A DNA stretch of 64,000 bases from Aptenodytes patagonicus (taxonomy: Eukaryota > Chordata > Aves > Sphenisciformes > Spheniscidae): the NCBI RefSeq assembly GCF_965638725.1, contig NC_134974.1, positions 1,324,143 through 1,388,142 on the forward strand. Direction: 5' to 3'. This document shows, piece after piece, positions 35,652 through 49,000 of the stretch. Numbering within the stretch: position 1 is the first letter of the stretch; every line of letters starts with the position of its first letter. The notes under the pieces are model-generated. The model was not told where the DNA came from and searched no databases. It worked only from the letters and a program-made list of their open reading frames with translations. Made by a program: the position numbers and the translations under genes.

Positions 35652-36482
35652 AATGTAAGATGGCATTGATCAGCAGAAAAGGGTTTTCTTTTAAAAATCT
35701 GAGCTTCTGTTTCTGTGGTTTTGCGCCTGATAAAGAGGTTATGCTGACATGATAATATAAAAACCTGATATCTCAAAGCAACCACTATAAGGTGCCTGAA
35801 CTTTTCCTAGCTCTCTGCATGAGGATGGTTTTTATGCTCTCTTGTTCCCTCTTTCCTCCCGCTACCCACTCTGGCAGCAGACCCTGCTCTCCCTCATCAA
35901 ATGGATTAGTAGGTGGGACCTGCTCCTGGAGAGGTCATGAGCACTGCAAAAAAAGGACCTGGTGGCCCAACAGGTGACGTGAGGCAGTGCTGCATCCTTG
36001 TGGCGGTGAAAGACAACTGCAGGCTGGGCTGCGTGAGCCAGAGCATAGCCAGTGGCAGGAGAAAAGTGTTGATTCCCCTCCAGCTGGCATTTAGGAGGCC
36101 ACATCCAGACCTCCATGTCCGGTTTTGGGTGCTCAGCACAAAAGCCATGGACAGCCAGGAGTGAGTCCGATGGAGGCTGCAGGGTGGTCAGGGCACTGGG
36201 TGCAAGAAGAGAGAGGCTGGGAGAGTTGGGTATGTTTGCCCTAGAGAAGAAAACACTGAAGGGACAGTTTATTACTACCTTCACCTACCAAATGAGTGTT
36301 TAGAGCAAAGATGGGCTACACTCCGAGGTGGGCAGTGACAGGGTGGGCTACAAAGCAGTTTTTTCTTTTTTGGGCTTACTTTTCACAGCCTTTCCATGCA
36401 AATGCTGTCCAAAGTGGTTCTAGTGCAGGATCCCCCAGCTGGACAAACTCCACATTGGCCCATGTTATTAAGAGGCGTAAGA

Positions 36483-36552
36483 TAGAATAGAATACAATAG
36501 AGTAGAGTAGAGTAGAGTAGAGTAGAGTAGAGTAGAGTAGAGTAGAGTAGAA
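36483..36552. repeat. (TAGAG)n pentanucleotide at the 3' end of a CR1
   Basis: About twelve AGAGT/TAGAG units between 36499 and 36550, preceded by imperfect AATAGAATACAATAGAG. It sits exactly where the CR1 3'-terminal short repeats should be, so it probably arose from them. Confidence 0.93.
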
Positions 36553-38505
36553 TAGTTTGGGTTGGAAGGGACCTCCAAAGGTCATCTAGGCCAACCCCCC
36601 TGCCATGGGCAGGGACATCTTCAACTAGATCAGGTCGCTCAGAGCCCCGTCCAACCTGACCTGGAATGTTTCCAGGGATGGGGCATCCACCACCTCTCTG
36701 GGCAACCTGTGCCAGTGTTTCACTACCCTCAGCATAAAGAATGTCTTCCTTATATCTAGTCTGAATCTACCCCCCTTTAGTTTAAAGCCATTCCCCCTTG
36801 TCCTGTTGTAACAGGCCTGCTAAAATGTTTGCTGCCATCTTTTTTAGAAGCCCCCTTTAAGTACTGAGAGGCTGCAAGAAGGTCTCCCTGAAGCCTTCTC
36901 TTCTCCAGCCTGAACAACCCCAACTCTCTCAGCCTTTCTTCACAGGAGAGGTGTTCCATCCCCCTGATCATTTTTGTGGCCCTCTTCTGGACCTGCTCCA
37001 ACAGGTCCGTGTCTTTCTTATGCTGAGGGCTCCAGAGCTGGACACAGTACTCCGGGTGGGGTCTCACCAGAGTGGAGTAGAGGGGCAGAATCCCCTCCCT
37101 CAACCTGCTGGCCCACTTCTCAAGCTTGTCCAGGTCCCTCTGGATGGCATTCCATCCCTCTGGCATGTTGACTGCACCACTCAGCTTGGTGTCATCTGCA
37201 AACTTGCTAAGGGTGCGCTTGATCCCACTGTCTATGGCATTGATGAAGACATTAAACTGTACTGGTCCCAATACGGACCCCTGCGGGACGCCACTCGTCA
37301 CCAACCTCCATCTGGACATTGAGCCGTTGACCACTGCCCTCTGGATGCGACCATCTAACCAATTCCTCACCCACCGGACAGCCCACCCATCAAATCCATC
37401 CCTCTCCAGTTTAGAGAGAAGGATGTTGTGGGGGGACCGTGTCAAAGGCCTTACAGAGGTCCAGATAGATGACAGCTGTAGGCCTTCCCGTGTCCTCTGA
37501 TGTAGTCACTCCATCATAGAAGGCCACTAGGTTAGTCAGGCAGGACTTGCCCTTGGTGAAGCCATGCTGGCTGTCTCGAATCACCTCCCTGTCCTCCATG
37601 TGCCTTAGCATAGCTTCCAGGAGGATCCGTTCCATGATCTTCCCAGGCACTGAGGTGAGACTGACTGGCTTGTGGTTCCCTGGGTCTTCCTTTTTTCCCT
37701 TTGTGGGGAACACAGTGGGGGTTGTGTTTCCCCTTTTCCAGTCAGGGGGAACTTCACCGGACTGCCACAACTTCTCAAATATGATGGCTAGTGGCTTAGC
37801 AACTTCATCCGCCAGTTCCTTCAGGACCTGCGGATGGATCTCATGGGGTCCCATGGACTTGTGCACCTTCAGGTGCCTTAGATGGTCTTGACCCTGATGT
37901 TCTCCCACAGTGGGCGGCGCTTCATTCTCCCAGTCCCCGCCTTTGCCTTCTGTGGCTTGGGCGGTGAGGCTCGAGCACTTGCCGGTGCAGACTGAGGCAA
38001 AAAAGTCATTGGGTTCCTCCACCTCCTCTGTATCCCGGGTAACCAGGTCTCCCGTTTCGTTCCAGAGAGGGCCCACATTTTCCCTTGTCTTCCTTTTATC
38101 CCCAACGTACCTACAGAATCTTTTCTTGTTGCCCTTGATGTCCCTGGCCAGATTTAATTCTATCAGGGCTTTAGCTTTCCTAACCTGATCCCTGGCTGCT
38201 CGGACAATTTCTCTGTATTCCTCCCAGGCTCCCTGTCCTTGCTTCCACCCTCTGCAGGCTTCCTTTTTGTGTTTGAGTTTGTCCAGGAGCTCCTTGTTCA
38301 TCCACGCAGGCCTCCTGGCGGTTTTGACGGACTTCCTCTTTGTGGGGATGCATCGCTCCTGAGCTTGAAGGAGGTGATCCTTGAATCTTAGCCAGCTTTC
38401 CTGGGCCCCTCTTCCCTGCAGGGCTTTCTGCCATGGCACTCTACCAGGCAGATCCCTGAAGAGGCCCAAGTCTGCTCTCCTGAAGTCCAGGGTAGTGAGC
38501 TTGCT
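36551..38505 (-). mobile_element. CR1 LINE, about 2 kb, with broken ORF2
   Basis: Inverted copy with the 3' UTR at 36551 and ORF2 reading leftward. Reverse-transcriptase motifs are visible: [11 protein letters not shown] near 37460 and FADDTKLSG near 37195. The frame is split near 37.43 kb, where one open frame (37411-38469) gives way to another (36777-37445), so ORF2 is inactive. The 5' end is truncated within the segment upstream of the RT domain. Same subfamily as the fragment at 35401. Confidence 0.93.
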
Positions 38506-38509
38506 GTGC

Positions 38510-40250
38510 GAAGATGTTTAGGGTTGTGTTTCTACTCCCATTTCCAAAGCTTTTTTTGTGCAGAAGGCATCATAACTTCTATAAATTAAATGGCAATGTT
38601 GCTGTCTTTTCTTCCTATAGGGAAGACTGGGAGGTGTAAATGAGTTTCTAGTTTGGGGTATTTGGATGCTCTGCAGGTAAAGTAGCATAGAAACAGGAAT
38701 TTCCATTTTTCCAGGTGCTTTTCTCATTTTTAAGGAAGAAGGGTATGATCAGAAATTGGTTCAGAAGTCACCAAGAGATCCATAAGCTTCCTGAAATTGT
38801 CAAAGAATGTGAAATACGATTTTTAACATGAATTGCCAGCAATCTCTAGTAACAGAGCTCAATGGGGTCAGCCTCCATCGTGGGCTATGAATCTGGGGCC
38901 TGGATTTTCAGATAACTTTGTGTAAACTTTTCATTGTTTTTTTTGAGAGGATGGGGAAAATAATCCTGACAATTAGAGACTGGTGAGGTGAGGTTTCCAC
39001 ACAACAGAGAATGTCAAAACATTTCAAAAATATTAATTACTGGTTTATGCACGCAAAGTGTTTCATTGTTATAATATTAATAGTATGTTATCTGAGACAA
39101 ACACCTCAGGGCTAATAGCAACTTTAGAATATGCATTTTTTGATGGAAGTGTCTTAGTTGTTCTCATAAACAGGATGTTGTTTTTGAGCCTTGACAACTC
39201 AAGGCATTTTGCATTTTCATTAAACAATGCACTTCTGTTTGCATTCAAAAGCAATCATTTCAAAATGGGTTAAAAGGCAGCTTTAGCTAAGCCTGTGAGA
39301 GTTAAACACGCGACTCTTAACTCTGAGAATCCACCTGAATCCTTGGGATTCAGTGAGGCTCCACAAAATTCAGGAATCCCTGTACGTCATTAGCCACGTG
39401 ATTAAAAATTTTTCCCCATACTTAAGTCTCCCTTGATGCACTTTTAGCCCATGACTTCTTCTCTTGTCCTCAGCAGGTGTAAATGGCAGCTAACTTCTTT
39501 CACCTTGGCATCTACCTTTCATCTGCAGAAATTATTACCTTATCTCCTTCCAGTCTTCTCTTCTGTAAGTGGGCATCCTTCAGAGCTTATGTTTCTTAGT
39601 CCTCTGATTACGCATGGTGATTGGAGCCAGACACTTGGCAGCTGGTCAGTACCTAGAGTAGGAATGGGGATCCCTGAGCAGAATGACGTCCTCCAGCTGA
39701 AGCTGTGACAACAATCAGTGAAACAAAGGACAGGAAGCAAATAACCGAATCAGTTTCATTGTGAACAAAAATGGGGTCCGTGCAGTCTGCAAAATTCCGA
39801 TCTCCACTCCTCCCTCCTCCAAGCCACATACAGGGATGAATCCCATGGTGTCTCCAACTAAATGCTACGGTGGATTTAGGGGAATGAATTAAAATCCCAC
39901 ACCTAGCAGCAGATATAGCCAATATGTCTGCAATACATCGTTTGTTGTCTGCAAAGCACTGCTCACCTGGGCAATGTTTAAGTCAAAGCTGAACAAAATG
40001 GAGCAAGTTGCCTCCCTGTGTTAATACGGACAGAAGTGGTAGAATCACACCAGCAATTAATTTAGACCATAAAAATATAATACGAAGGGAACCCCACAGC
40101 ATGTAACAGTATGTACCATAGAAAATTGAATAATGCTGGTAAACAATGTTAAAATAATTATAGTAATTATAAGTGTTACACATGCGGGAAAAATTGTTTG
40201 GAAAGTAATTAAGACCTCATGCACAAAGGTTGTCTCATCTACCTGGAAGT
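38510..40250. other. AT-rich intergenic, nothing seen
   Basis: Upstream of the first beta-protein promoter. Short open frames only; no repeat that I recognise. Confidence 0.5.
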
Positions 40251-40261
40251 TCAAGAAAGCA

Positions 40262-40324
40262 TATAAAACTCAAAGGATTCAGGGCTCCTCTGGCCATTTC
40301 TCTTGACTTCTTCCTGGACAGCTG
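40262..40324 (+). promoter_or_regulatory. TATA box and non-coding exon 1 of the acidic-tail beta-protein
   Basis: ATATAAAACT at 40261-40270; donor GCTGGTAAGTCC with GT at 40325, 63 bp downstream. Exon 1 about 40292-40324. The 2.1-kb intron holds a CR1 fragment and ends at TGCTGCAG (AG at 42407-42408). Confidence 0.78.
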
Positions 40325-40636
40325 GTAAGTCCCATTCACCTCAATCTAATAATATTGAGTAAAACGTTGCTTTAACATGAGCTGGGGTTTAACAGCAAGC
40401 TGCTCTGCAGTTTCTAAAAAGAATAATGAGATTCTTTCTTGAAAAGTCTGCTAGAAATTATTTAGTTGTATACTTGGACCATGTGCAGCCTTAAAAATAG
40501 ATCTATGGGGACTGGCAGTCTTATTAAAAAAAAAAGTGGTGCAATTTTGTTATTACAATTAGCTGTATATAGCTGCCTGGTATCCAACATAAAAAGCATT
40601 TTAAGCTCTATTTAGGTGGAGTTTAGATAATATTAT

Positions 40637-40742
40637 CACAGAATCATAGAGTAGTTTGGGTTGGAAGGGACCTTTAAACATCATCTAGTCCAACCCCCCT
40701 GCAATGAGCACGGACATCTTCAACTACAACAGGTTGCTCAGT
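40637..40742 (-). mobile_element. CR1 LINE 3' tail fragment in an intron
   Basis: TCACAGAATCATAGAGTAG followed by GGTTGGAAGGGACC and TCCAACCCCCCTGCAATGAG; about 105 bp, 5'-truncated. Lies in the first intron of the beta-protein gene at 42430. Confidence 0.92.
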
Positions 40743-42429
40743 AACATTAGTATTAGTATTTTTTCATCAAAAAATTGGAGAAGATCTGAGATGTTCAAAT
40801 TTGTTTTCCGAAAGTTTTTATTCATAAATCGGCAAGATTTAGTTTTCAAAGGGATAAAAAGGGACTAAAATCTTCTTGCCTCCTGCCTTTCCTGCCAGAA
40901 TGATCATGTTTGCATCCAAAACACAGCTAGAACAAAGAGTTCATTTCACTAAGAATTGATGTCTCCCCAGTTTTTAACTGGTCGTTCATGCAGGTCTGTT
41001 CATGGCTGGAGCCTCTTTGGGTTAAGACACCTTTGTCATAGCACTGTTAGGCAGAAGAAGCTCTGCAAGGACAATTGTTTTCATACTCAATGACTTCAGG
41101 GTTTTTCTGACCAGAGCATCTGATGCTGAGCATTGACAGACAGGAAGAGCTAGACAAGGTAAGTAATGGGATCCCTCTTAACCTTGCCATCATAATCGGT
41201 GGACAGAAACAGGCATTTCACATGACTTATTTAAACACCTACCTCTGAATGAGCTTGACTGCACTCAAGGTGCCTGTTTTTCTCCAGGGACAAAAATAAA
41301 GTGGCTACTTTATAGGTAATGAACTACATCACACAGTTTTTCACTTTGACAGATAAATCCCACAATATATTTTTGTAATTAGTTCCAGCTGAATGACCTA
41401 AAAGATGGATTCAGGGTCTAGGCAAAAAGGTAGGCACCAAAAATCTCCATGAAGTTCTTGGCTCTGCCACGAATGGTCTCTGCAAACCATCTGGAGGTAC
41501 CTGGAGGCAAGATTTTCCTAGGAGCTCAGGGACTAGCATGCAGAATGGCACCGAAATCGGGTCCTTCCACCCACCGCACAGCAGTCCCCAGCTTGCAGAG
41601 CTGGGATAATGTTTTTTCCTCCCAGTCCTGCCTGACATGGACTCGTTAGTCTGCACGAATCTCTCAGGACACTGAAACAGTGCCCAGCGCAATCTCAGCA
41701 GAGGCACAGGAATCCTATTATGCATAATTACTCTAACGAGGGCTGGGCATGTTCTATCACTGAGACAAACAAATAATCCCAGGCAAGGACATTCTCTAGT
41801 ACAGGGATATAAAATACCCATTCCTGTATGACCAGTGGCCTTATGGCACCAGCAGTGGCTATGTTGAAGTCACTGGCCACAGCTGCAGTAGCTCTCCAGT
41901 TGTCCTCGGTGGCTGCCCAGACAGGATCTGTAATTGGGAGGGTGAAAAGAGGCTCTGCATAGGGGCAGAGGTGGAAATGGCCTGTGGGCAATGGACGGCA
42001 GTGATAAAATGGGATGGAGGCTGGTTAAACCCAGAGGCCTAAGGGTCCTTTTTGGGAGGGTGGAGGCAGGGTGAGAAGGACTCAGGGTGATGGGGACGGA
42101 TGAGTGGAGCAAGGGCACAAGCCTGTACTGACCTGAAATCACAGGCTCATGTTGTCTCTGCTACAGCATCTACGTTACCTGCACAGCCCCTATAACTAAA
42201 ATACCTGAGCTGCCCTCTTATCTACTTGCACCTTCTTCTCCACCACAGCGTATCCCCAGCTGTGGCACGCACCTCATCCTCCCTGCAAGGAGAACAGGAG
42301 AGAAGAGCAGGAGTACCCCGGGGGTACAAGGGTCTGCGGGGTGAAGGGCAGGGTGTGGGTTGCAAATGCTTTGAGAAACACGCCTGTGGTCTCCGTTATG
42401 TGCTGCAGGTTCGCCACCATTTCTCCCAG

Positions 42430-42918
42430 ATGTCCTTCGGTGGGGAGTGGGACGCAGGACGGTGTTTCTATTCATGCGATGTGCAGTGCCCACAGCCTCT
42501 TGCTACCAGCTGCAATGACCCATGTGTTGTATCCTGCGGCACCTCCAGAGTCATTATATACCCCCCTCCCGTCGTTGTGACATTCCCAGGGCCGATCCTC
42601 AGCACATGCCCACAGGAGACGGTAGTGGGAAGTTCTGCAGTCCTGGAGAGAGGTGCGCCAGCCCCGCTGACGTCTTCGAGAGCAGAAGTCCTGTGCTCAG
42701 AGCCACCTGCAGAGAGATTCGTCCCAAAATACGTGCCTCAGTGTGCACCACGGTGCTCCTATGTGTTTTCTTCCCACTGGATGCATCCTTGCAGTAGACC
42801 CAGCTACAGACGCTACCAGCCGTCTGAGAGCAAGAGGGAAGAGTGTGCTCCAGAGAAGAAGCCAGAAGCTGAAAATACAGATACAGCAAATGAGGACAAA
42901 GAGACCTCAGAAGCATAA
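42430..42918 (+). CDS. Corneous beta-protein with Cys/Pro and acidic tail instead of a Gly-rich tail
   Basis: The product is 162 residues, [17 protein letters not shown] to NEDKETSEA. Residues about 29-66 are the beta-protein core ([10 protein letters not shown], then [17 protein letters not shown] and [10 protein letters not shown]), which folds as the beta-sandwich dimer of avian beta-keratins. After it the protein departs from the family: no GGY/GSGG repeats, but a Cys/Pro segment ([24 protein letters not shown]) and a charged, Glu/Lys-rich end. The ATG lies 21 nt after the acceptor at 42408, the same leader length as in the gene at 51546, and both leaders begin GTT. The upstream in-frame extension has no ATG and is intron. 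Likely a specialised corneous protein; the tail suggests a non-matrix role (inference). Confidence 0.92.
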   Translation: MSFGGEWDAGRCFYSCDVQCPQPLATSCNDPCVVSCGTSRVIIYPPPVVVTFPGPILSTCPQETVVGSSAVLERGAPAPLTSSRAEVLCSEPPAERFVPKYVPQCAPRCSYVFSSHWMHPCSRPSYRRYQPSESKREECAPEKKPEAENTDTANEDKETSEA

Positions 42919-43072
42919 CATAGTGATACCAACCCCAGTGACCAAGTCCAAAGGCCTCTTAGATTCCTACTGCCTCTTTAAAGCAGACTTACCTATGTCT
43001 TTAAATTATGCTTTACCTTAAGTTCATAGGTTGTTTTCCCCTCAGGCACATTCTCAGGCAGGTGATCAGAGT

Positions 43073-43078
43073 AATAAA
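43073..43078 (+). terminator. Poly(A) signal AATAAA
   Basis: Located 155 nt after the stop of the acidic-tail beta-protein gene. Confidence 0.78.
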
Positions 43079-43089
43079 ATGCCCCCTTA

Positions 43090-46000
43090 TCCTAATTTGT
43101 GTTAACCTGGCCTTTGAAACATGCAGTATCTGATTCTCGGGAACATTTGTTCTTTTTACATTGCTTTCCAGAAAAACGAAGGCAGCAGCTGTTTCAAGAA
43201 CACCACAAATATGGTCAATTGAGATATGACAAACCCTTTCACTGCGAGACCTAATTAGACTGGTCTGAGCATTTAAGAGAATTAGTCACCAGGAAATTCA
43301 CTTTTCCTTTTGATAAATACATGTATACACACACACACGTCATTTGTTTCTAGCTTTCAGTTTCACTGCAGGAAGGAAGTGTGGGGGCAAAGAAACTGAT
43401 CCTCTCTTTATATTTAATTTTATTTAAGAAAAAGGAAAAAAGTATTCGATGAAATGTGTCCCTTGCATATAGAAGTTGCTGCAGTATGTGAGTGACAGAA
43501 TCTGCATCTGGAACTGTGCCCTTTACGCTGTTATTTATTCTAGAAGTCTTGTTCTGTCCTTTCCCTTCCCATTAAAATTATTCTGCATTATCATGGTGGT
43601 TTTCTCGTTTTCTTTCTCTTCTACTCTTGATTTTCAGGTACCTACTGCTGAAATTTAGATGGCAAACGTCAAAACCAAATCTGTCAGTCCTGCTCACCCA
43701 TGAAGTGAGAAAATAATCAACTCTCTCTTGCACTCCTCAGCTCTGTTCTGTGCCTTCGCCCAAGACACTTTCATTTTCACTTTCTTCTCACAGCTTTCAC
43801 TTGTTCCTCATCCTGTTAAGTATAGCTTGTGGTTTTGAGAGTTCATGGCTTGATGTGTCAGCTGAAAAGCAGTACGTAGATGAAAAGGAATGACACCCCG
43901 AGAAATTTTCCTTATTATTTACTTCGGTTCAGGAAAATCCCCCAGCCCTGCTCCCCTCTTCCCGCCCTCCCCCCCCCCAGCCCTCAAATTCTAAGCTTCT
44001 ATTCTTTCTAATAATTATTTAATCACTACCATCATTTTAAGTGCAAGCATTGTCCTTTTGGTCCCAAGAAGAATATTACTGCAGTTGTGATTGGGCACTT
44101 CTGCCAGTCTTTGCAAGCTAAAAGCCCAGTTTAACAGAAGTGAAATAAAATTCATAGGTAAACTTGTCCCTGAAACTGAAACGTGAAAGCTGGCTAAACT
44201 TTAATTCCCTGTTGTTGGGCTGGTGAGTCTTGAGAGCTGCTATTTAACAATTTGCCCTCACCTGTGGAGGCAGATGCCTGCGAACATCAGGGTGTGCACC
44301 TTATGCTGCAAGCAGCCTGTGCAGCCACATCCAGATGCAGCTGTTTTCCCAGACTTCTTCAAAGAGAAAAGGGATTGCAGAAAGGTTTACAGCAATGTTA
44401 AAACATCGTATGAAAACATGCTAAGCAGCCTGGATTCCTGCCAGTCTCCCTGCTTATCCTGCCCTGTCTCCCTGGGCAGCTGCCAGCCTCTCAGAAGACA
44501 GTTTACCCATCCGTCTGCTGCAGCCGCCGGGCTTTCACCTTCACCGCGATCTGCTGCCTGCTCAGCCAGCTCACCTGGACATCTGCCTGGGAGACAAGCA
44601 GCCCATACATGCTCCCTGCCCCCTGTAAATCTGCTCTTTCTAAAATGAACCCCTCAAATATTTGGTGTATATATATTTAAATTTTTCCCCTTACTGGACG
44701 GGTACTCCTGTAAATCTGCTTGTTTATCTTGCAGACATTAGCATGTGCCCTACTTTATTGATCCAATATGAAGATGTAATTGCTATATCTTGGAAGATTA
44801 CATTGTGAACTGTGTCTCGGTGTCACGCCCCAGATAAGCTGGGAGGCAGGGCAGAGATACAAGCTGTGTTGATTGCCTGGCTCACGCAAAAAGTGTTGTG
44901 AAAAATTTGGTAATGAGGTCATCAGCAGGGTGGAGCTCTCAGGAACCTCCAGTCCAAAAGACCCAGTCTTGACTCGTTATCTACACACCATCCAGTCCAG
45001 CAGTTCGAGGAGTTTAACAATAATCTAGTTGCACAAGGGGATTCAGGAAGTGATTTTCACCTGCTGAAGATGACTTGCAAATTATTCCTTTTTTTTCTTT
45101 TTAAAAAAATTACGTTCCTGAAAACCACTAACTTGGTTCTTCTTGAGAATGAAGCAGCTTGCACAAGATAGTCTGTCCTCCAGGAGCCTTGCTGAGGCGT
45201 TTTAGGGAAGAGCCATTAGCCTTTCAGCCTACGAACTTAGTGCTTGATCCCTTTCGGAGAAATTTGTGTATAACTATCCATACTGTGCACCATAGTGCTC
45301 TGCTGTCTGAAACGCAGGCGTGTCCTTTGGGTCCAGTCAGTGTGTATTGACACATCGCGTTTTCAAAGAACCCTCAATATTCTCTACTCACCTGCCTAAG
45401 CCATATCTTGAGACATTTTGATTAACAGGCTAGGGAAAAACCCAGTATTTCTGATAATACTGCATCTTTCTGCCAATTTGGCCTTCACCCTTGGTCTTTC
45501 CTCCTTTGGCTGCCTCCCACAAACACATTTCACACGTTCCTCTTACGCTGCTTGTTTCAGTGCTTTCCCCCCATATTGCCTGGCATGTGGGAGCCCAGCT
45601 GTTCCTCTCCCTTGCCCTGCTGTTTCAGTCATTGTAAAGGATGCCGCATTTAATTGTCATTATAACATCCCACATTATCTTCTCACTGCTTCTTGCAAAT
45701 CTTCTTTCTCTTTACACCTGTATGGCACAGACAATTATCATCTTATTATGGGATAACTGATGCCCAAAAGCCACCTAACCTGTCTAAAGACACTCTATAC
45801 ATAAGGGTGGATCTAAGACTTAGACACACCTAATTATTATTACTTATTAATTATAACCTATCATTATAATTCCAACATTGCACACTAGCCAAATCTATGA
45901 TGGGGCCAGGGAGACCAAGGCATGGGGCAGACAGAGGAGAAGGAACAGAATGAATCCTGCATGGGATGCCCAGAAAAGGTGCTGGTGCAGGGCCACCTTT

Positions 46001-49000
46001 ACTGTTTAAATCCCTTTTCAAGTTGTGACGTGAGTTACCAGGCGTGAGGTAGGAGCGCACTGGTCTTTGCAGCAGCTTTCTACCTAAGCTGAATTTTTAG
46101 CCTTGCTGACCTGAGTTGGAAGAAGCAGTGCTATACAGATATTTGCAGCAGAAGAGGACCTGGCACCATAATTCAGATATTTCCTCTGGATAGCAGAACT
46201 CTGCTTTCCCTTTTCCTTTTGTGAGAAGAGCTTTCTCTGTCTCTAAGCTCAACTATAAATTCATTTGACAGGGTTCTGTGCCACCAGATCAGCACTCTCT
46301 TAGTCTAATAACCTTGAAGGAACTGAAAGTCAGCTGCCGGTTTTTCTTGCTGAGATTAGCAGGCTTAATTAGGTAATGAACTAGAATGAAGATTTAATTA
46401 ATAGCTTTAGAATTAATAGATTATTAAATTGGATATTAGCACCACACCTCTGTGAGCCATGAGGCAATACAGAAATATGAATCCACTCTGACAGTATCAG
46501 CTCATACCATGAGCACTAACAAAGTATTAAAAATGGATTATTTGCAAGGGTGGAACTTCCAAGGCACTCTACTCTAAATAACCCAAAACTGGGACTCATG
46601 AGCACCCACCTTACTAAGAAACAGGCCTAAACACATCTCTACCATACTTGCATTTTAACAAGGCTCAGCTAACCCCACACCCCTTTCTCCCCCTTTGTCA
46701 TGGGTCAAAAGTGTTATTCCAGGCTGTCAGTTGTCTGAACACACAATTGCCGCTCCAGTGAGTGCCTGTCACTGTGTCCTTCTCACCTCTACAAGCCTCT
46801 TGGTTCTTACTGAGGTCCTTCACCTCTTTGCAGCAACTCAGACACAGAGAAGAAGATACAGGTCTCCTCCTCAGAGCCTGGGTCTTGTGGGGTGAGGTGA
46901 GGTGCGGCAGGGCTGGGCTGATTTAGGGAGCAACCCAGGAGCCTTATCATTTCTGCTACATCAGCTCTTCCTACACCTGGGGACTTCAGATGACCCAGTA
47001 GCCCTCAGAGTCCTACAGCCGTGTTACTGGCCAAGCGAGGTGGCTCTGACCTGGAAAACATGCTGGGGTGATGGGCATATTGTGTGCAGCCTGAGGTATA
47101 TGTTGCCCAGCTTTTATAGAAAGCTAAATTATACCCAGACATGCAAGCTGTAGTTACACCTTGGACTGCAATTTCACATACCCTCAGGTTTTATTGAGGA
47201 AAGCAGCACTCTCATATTAAAGAGCATTAGTTCTGTTTTGGTTTTAAGATTAAAGATATCCAGTAAAATTGCAGTAGTGTAATTATTCCTGAGCTCTAAG
47301 CAAATCTCATTTAGTGGTGGGGAAGAGTTCTTCAGCTTCAGAATTATTTGTGTGTATAATTATGTAATCCCTATGTTTTGTTGCACTGTAGCTAGAAAAC
47401 GTAACCAAACCTATCCGTAAGAGAGGAAATCCATATTACAAGAGAGCTGCATTTTGCCATTAAATACTTCAAGATGAGACTAGGTATTCAGGATGCAAAT
47501 GGGAGATGAGTAGACTGAGGTCACTGACTATGAATTCCCCTTGGGATCAGGGTGAATTTTGCTGAAAGGGGATTAAGTGAGGAGTGTGGAAAAGGCAAAA
47601 AAATAGAAGAAAGTCACCTTAGTGCCAATGGAAACTGGACACACGGTGGTGGCTGAATACAGGGTCTCCATATCAGTGGGGTTTCTAAACTTCCAGCGCC
47701 CTCAAAGGACAGCTAGGCAGTGCCTCAAAGAGATGACAGAATTGGTCAGCTGATGAAATGCAAGCATTTATGGAGAGGTGAATGCATGGATAGATCTCCA
47801 GGCTCCACCAAATGTGTCTGCTGACTGTAAGAGAAACTCATATGTATTTTCAGACACCCAAGCGTAGCTATCTCAATCTGGAACTGAATCTAACCCCTAT
47901 GTCCTCCTTTCTCCTGCGGCAACCACATAGTTACACAACCAAGTCCAACTTTCAGGCACAATGACTTGTTTTGCTTTACTGAGTGACTGACAGGACAAGC
48001 AAGCAGGGGTTTTAGGTTCTAAGAAATGGTTACTGGAGAAGATTTTTATAAATATAAGATGAAGCCTGAGAAACAGAAGGCAGATGTGGGTGTGATTTTA
48101 AGAAGAAATGAAGATCCTTTGATTTTGGGAACTGGTGGAAGCATCAGTTTTTCTGGAAAACTACAAATTCTATCATCAATCTAGACTCTCTTATTTTTTT
48201 TCTGTTGTCTTGTGCTCTGCTCGGCCCACAGTCATGAGGTTTCCTATACTTACAATAGCATAGTCTGGGTAAATCATTTCCAACAGCTCCAAACACAAGG
48301 AGAGGAGTAGGCTGCCAACAAAAAAAGATTTATTTTTTTTTTTTTTAATAGGGATGAACAAAGGGAATCAAGTAAATGTAATGCACAATTTACAATGAAC
48401 AGAAAAGTACAAACCTGAGATACTGCTATGGTCTGAGCAATATAATAGCACTGAATATACAGATAATGAAAGAGCAGACAGTGGCGATCTAGTCCTTTAG
48501 TTCCTTATTTCATCTTCAATCTTGCAATTAGGTAATGAAAAGGCACTCAGTAATATTGACCCTCCAGCTCAAGCAGTTTTGGAAGCAGGTTTCCAGGTGA
48601 CAGCTCTTAGACCACGCTGGAAACCTATGCCAAAATATAGATGTCCAGGATCCAAAGCAACCTTAAGTTTGCACTCTTGCACAATGATTCCTGTATTTTA
48701 GCCTATTTATTTTGCTGCATGGTGTTGTTCGTTATTCTTTTACAAGCGCTGTCTGCCTGGAATTGCTATGATAAAATCTGTGGAAAAATGAAGGTTAAGG
48801 GTAATGTTTTGCTACAATCTGTGATAATAATATAGGCTATTTCCTTTCAGACAAGTGAGCTTTCAGACCAATTTAGTAAATTATAGCATGGCACAGATGA
48901 GAGCCATAGCAATTAAACCAGCTTCCTCTAAGATTTAATCTTAGTATGCAAAGCAGCTGTGTAAGGATCAGAGCACAGTACTGGGATTTCTAAAACCAGA

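Larger units (their letters stand above)
33940..40250. other. CR1-rich spacer between the two gene groups
   Basis: No host gene supported. Contains three CR1 copies (separate entries at 35401 and 36551 here, 40637 just beyond) and a pentanucleotide repeat. The longest open frames belong to the CR1 reverse transcriptase. Confidence 0.65.

Noticed and set aside
41140-41165. GACAAGGTAAGT, a strong donor-like site in the first intron of the beta-protein gene
   Set aside because: No TATA box or acceptor pairs with it; it may be a rare alternative exon but cannot be supported.
41808-41900. TATAAAATAC followed by mixed sequence
   Set aside because: No good donor at the expected 63-78 bp and no coding exon downstream other than the gene already served by the promoter at 40262.
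42226-42429. N-terminal extension of the acidic-tail beta-protein
   Set aside because: It starts at a non-ATG codon and crosses the likely acceptor at 42408; sister genes begin right after a 21-nt leader.
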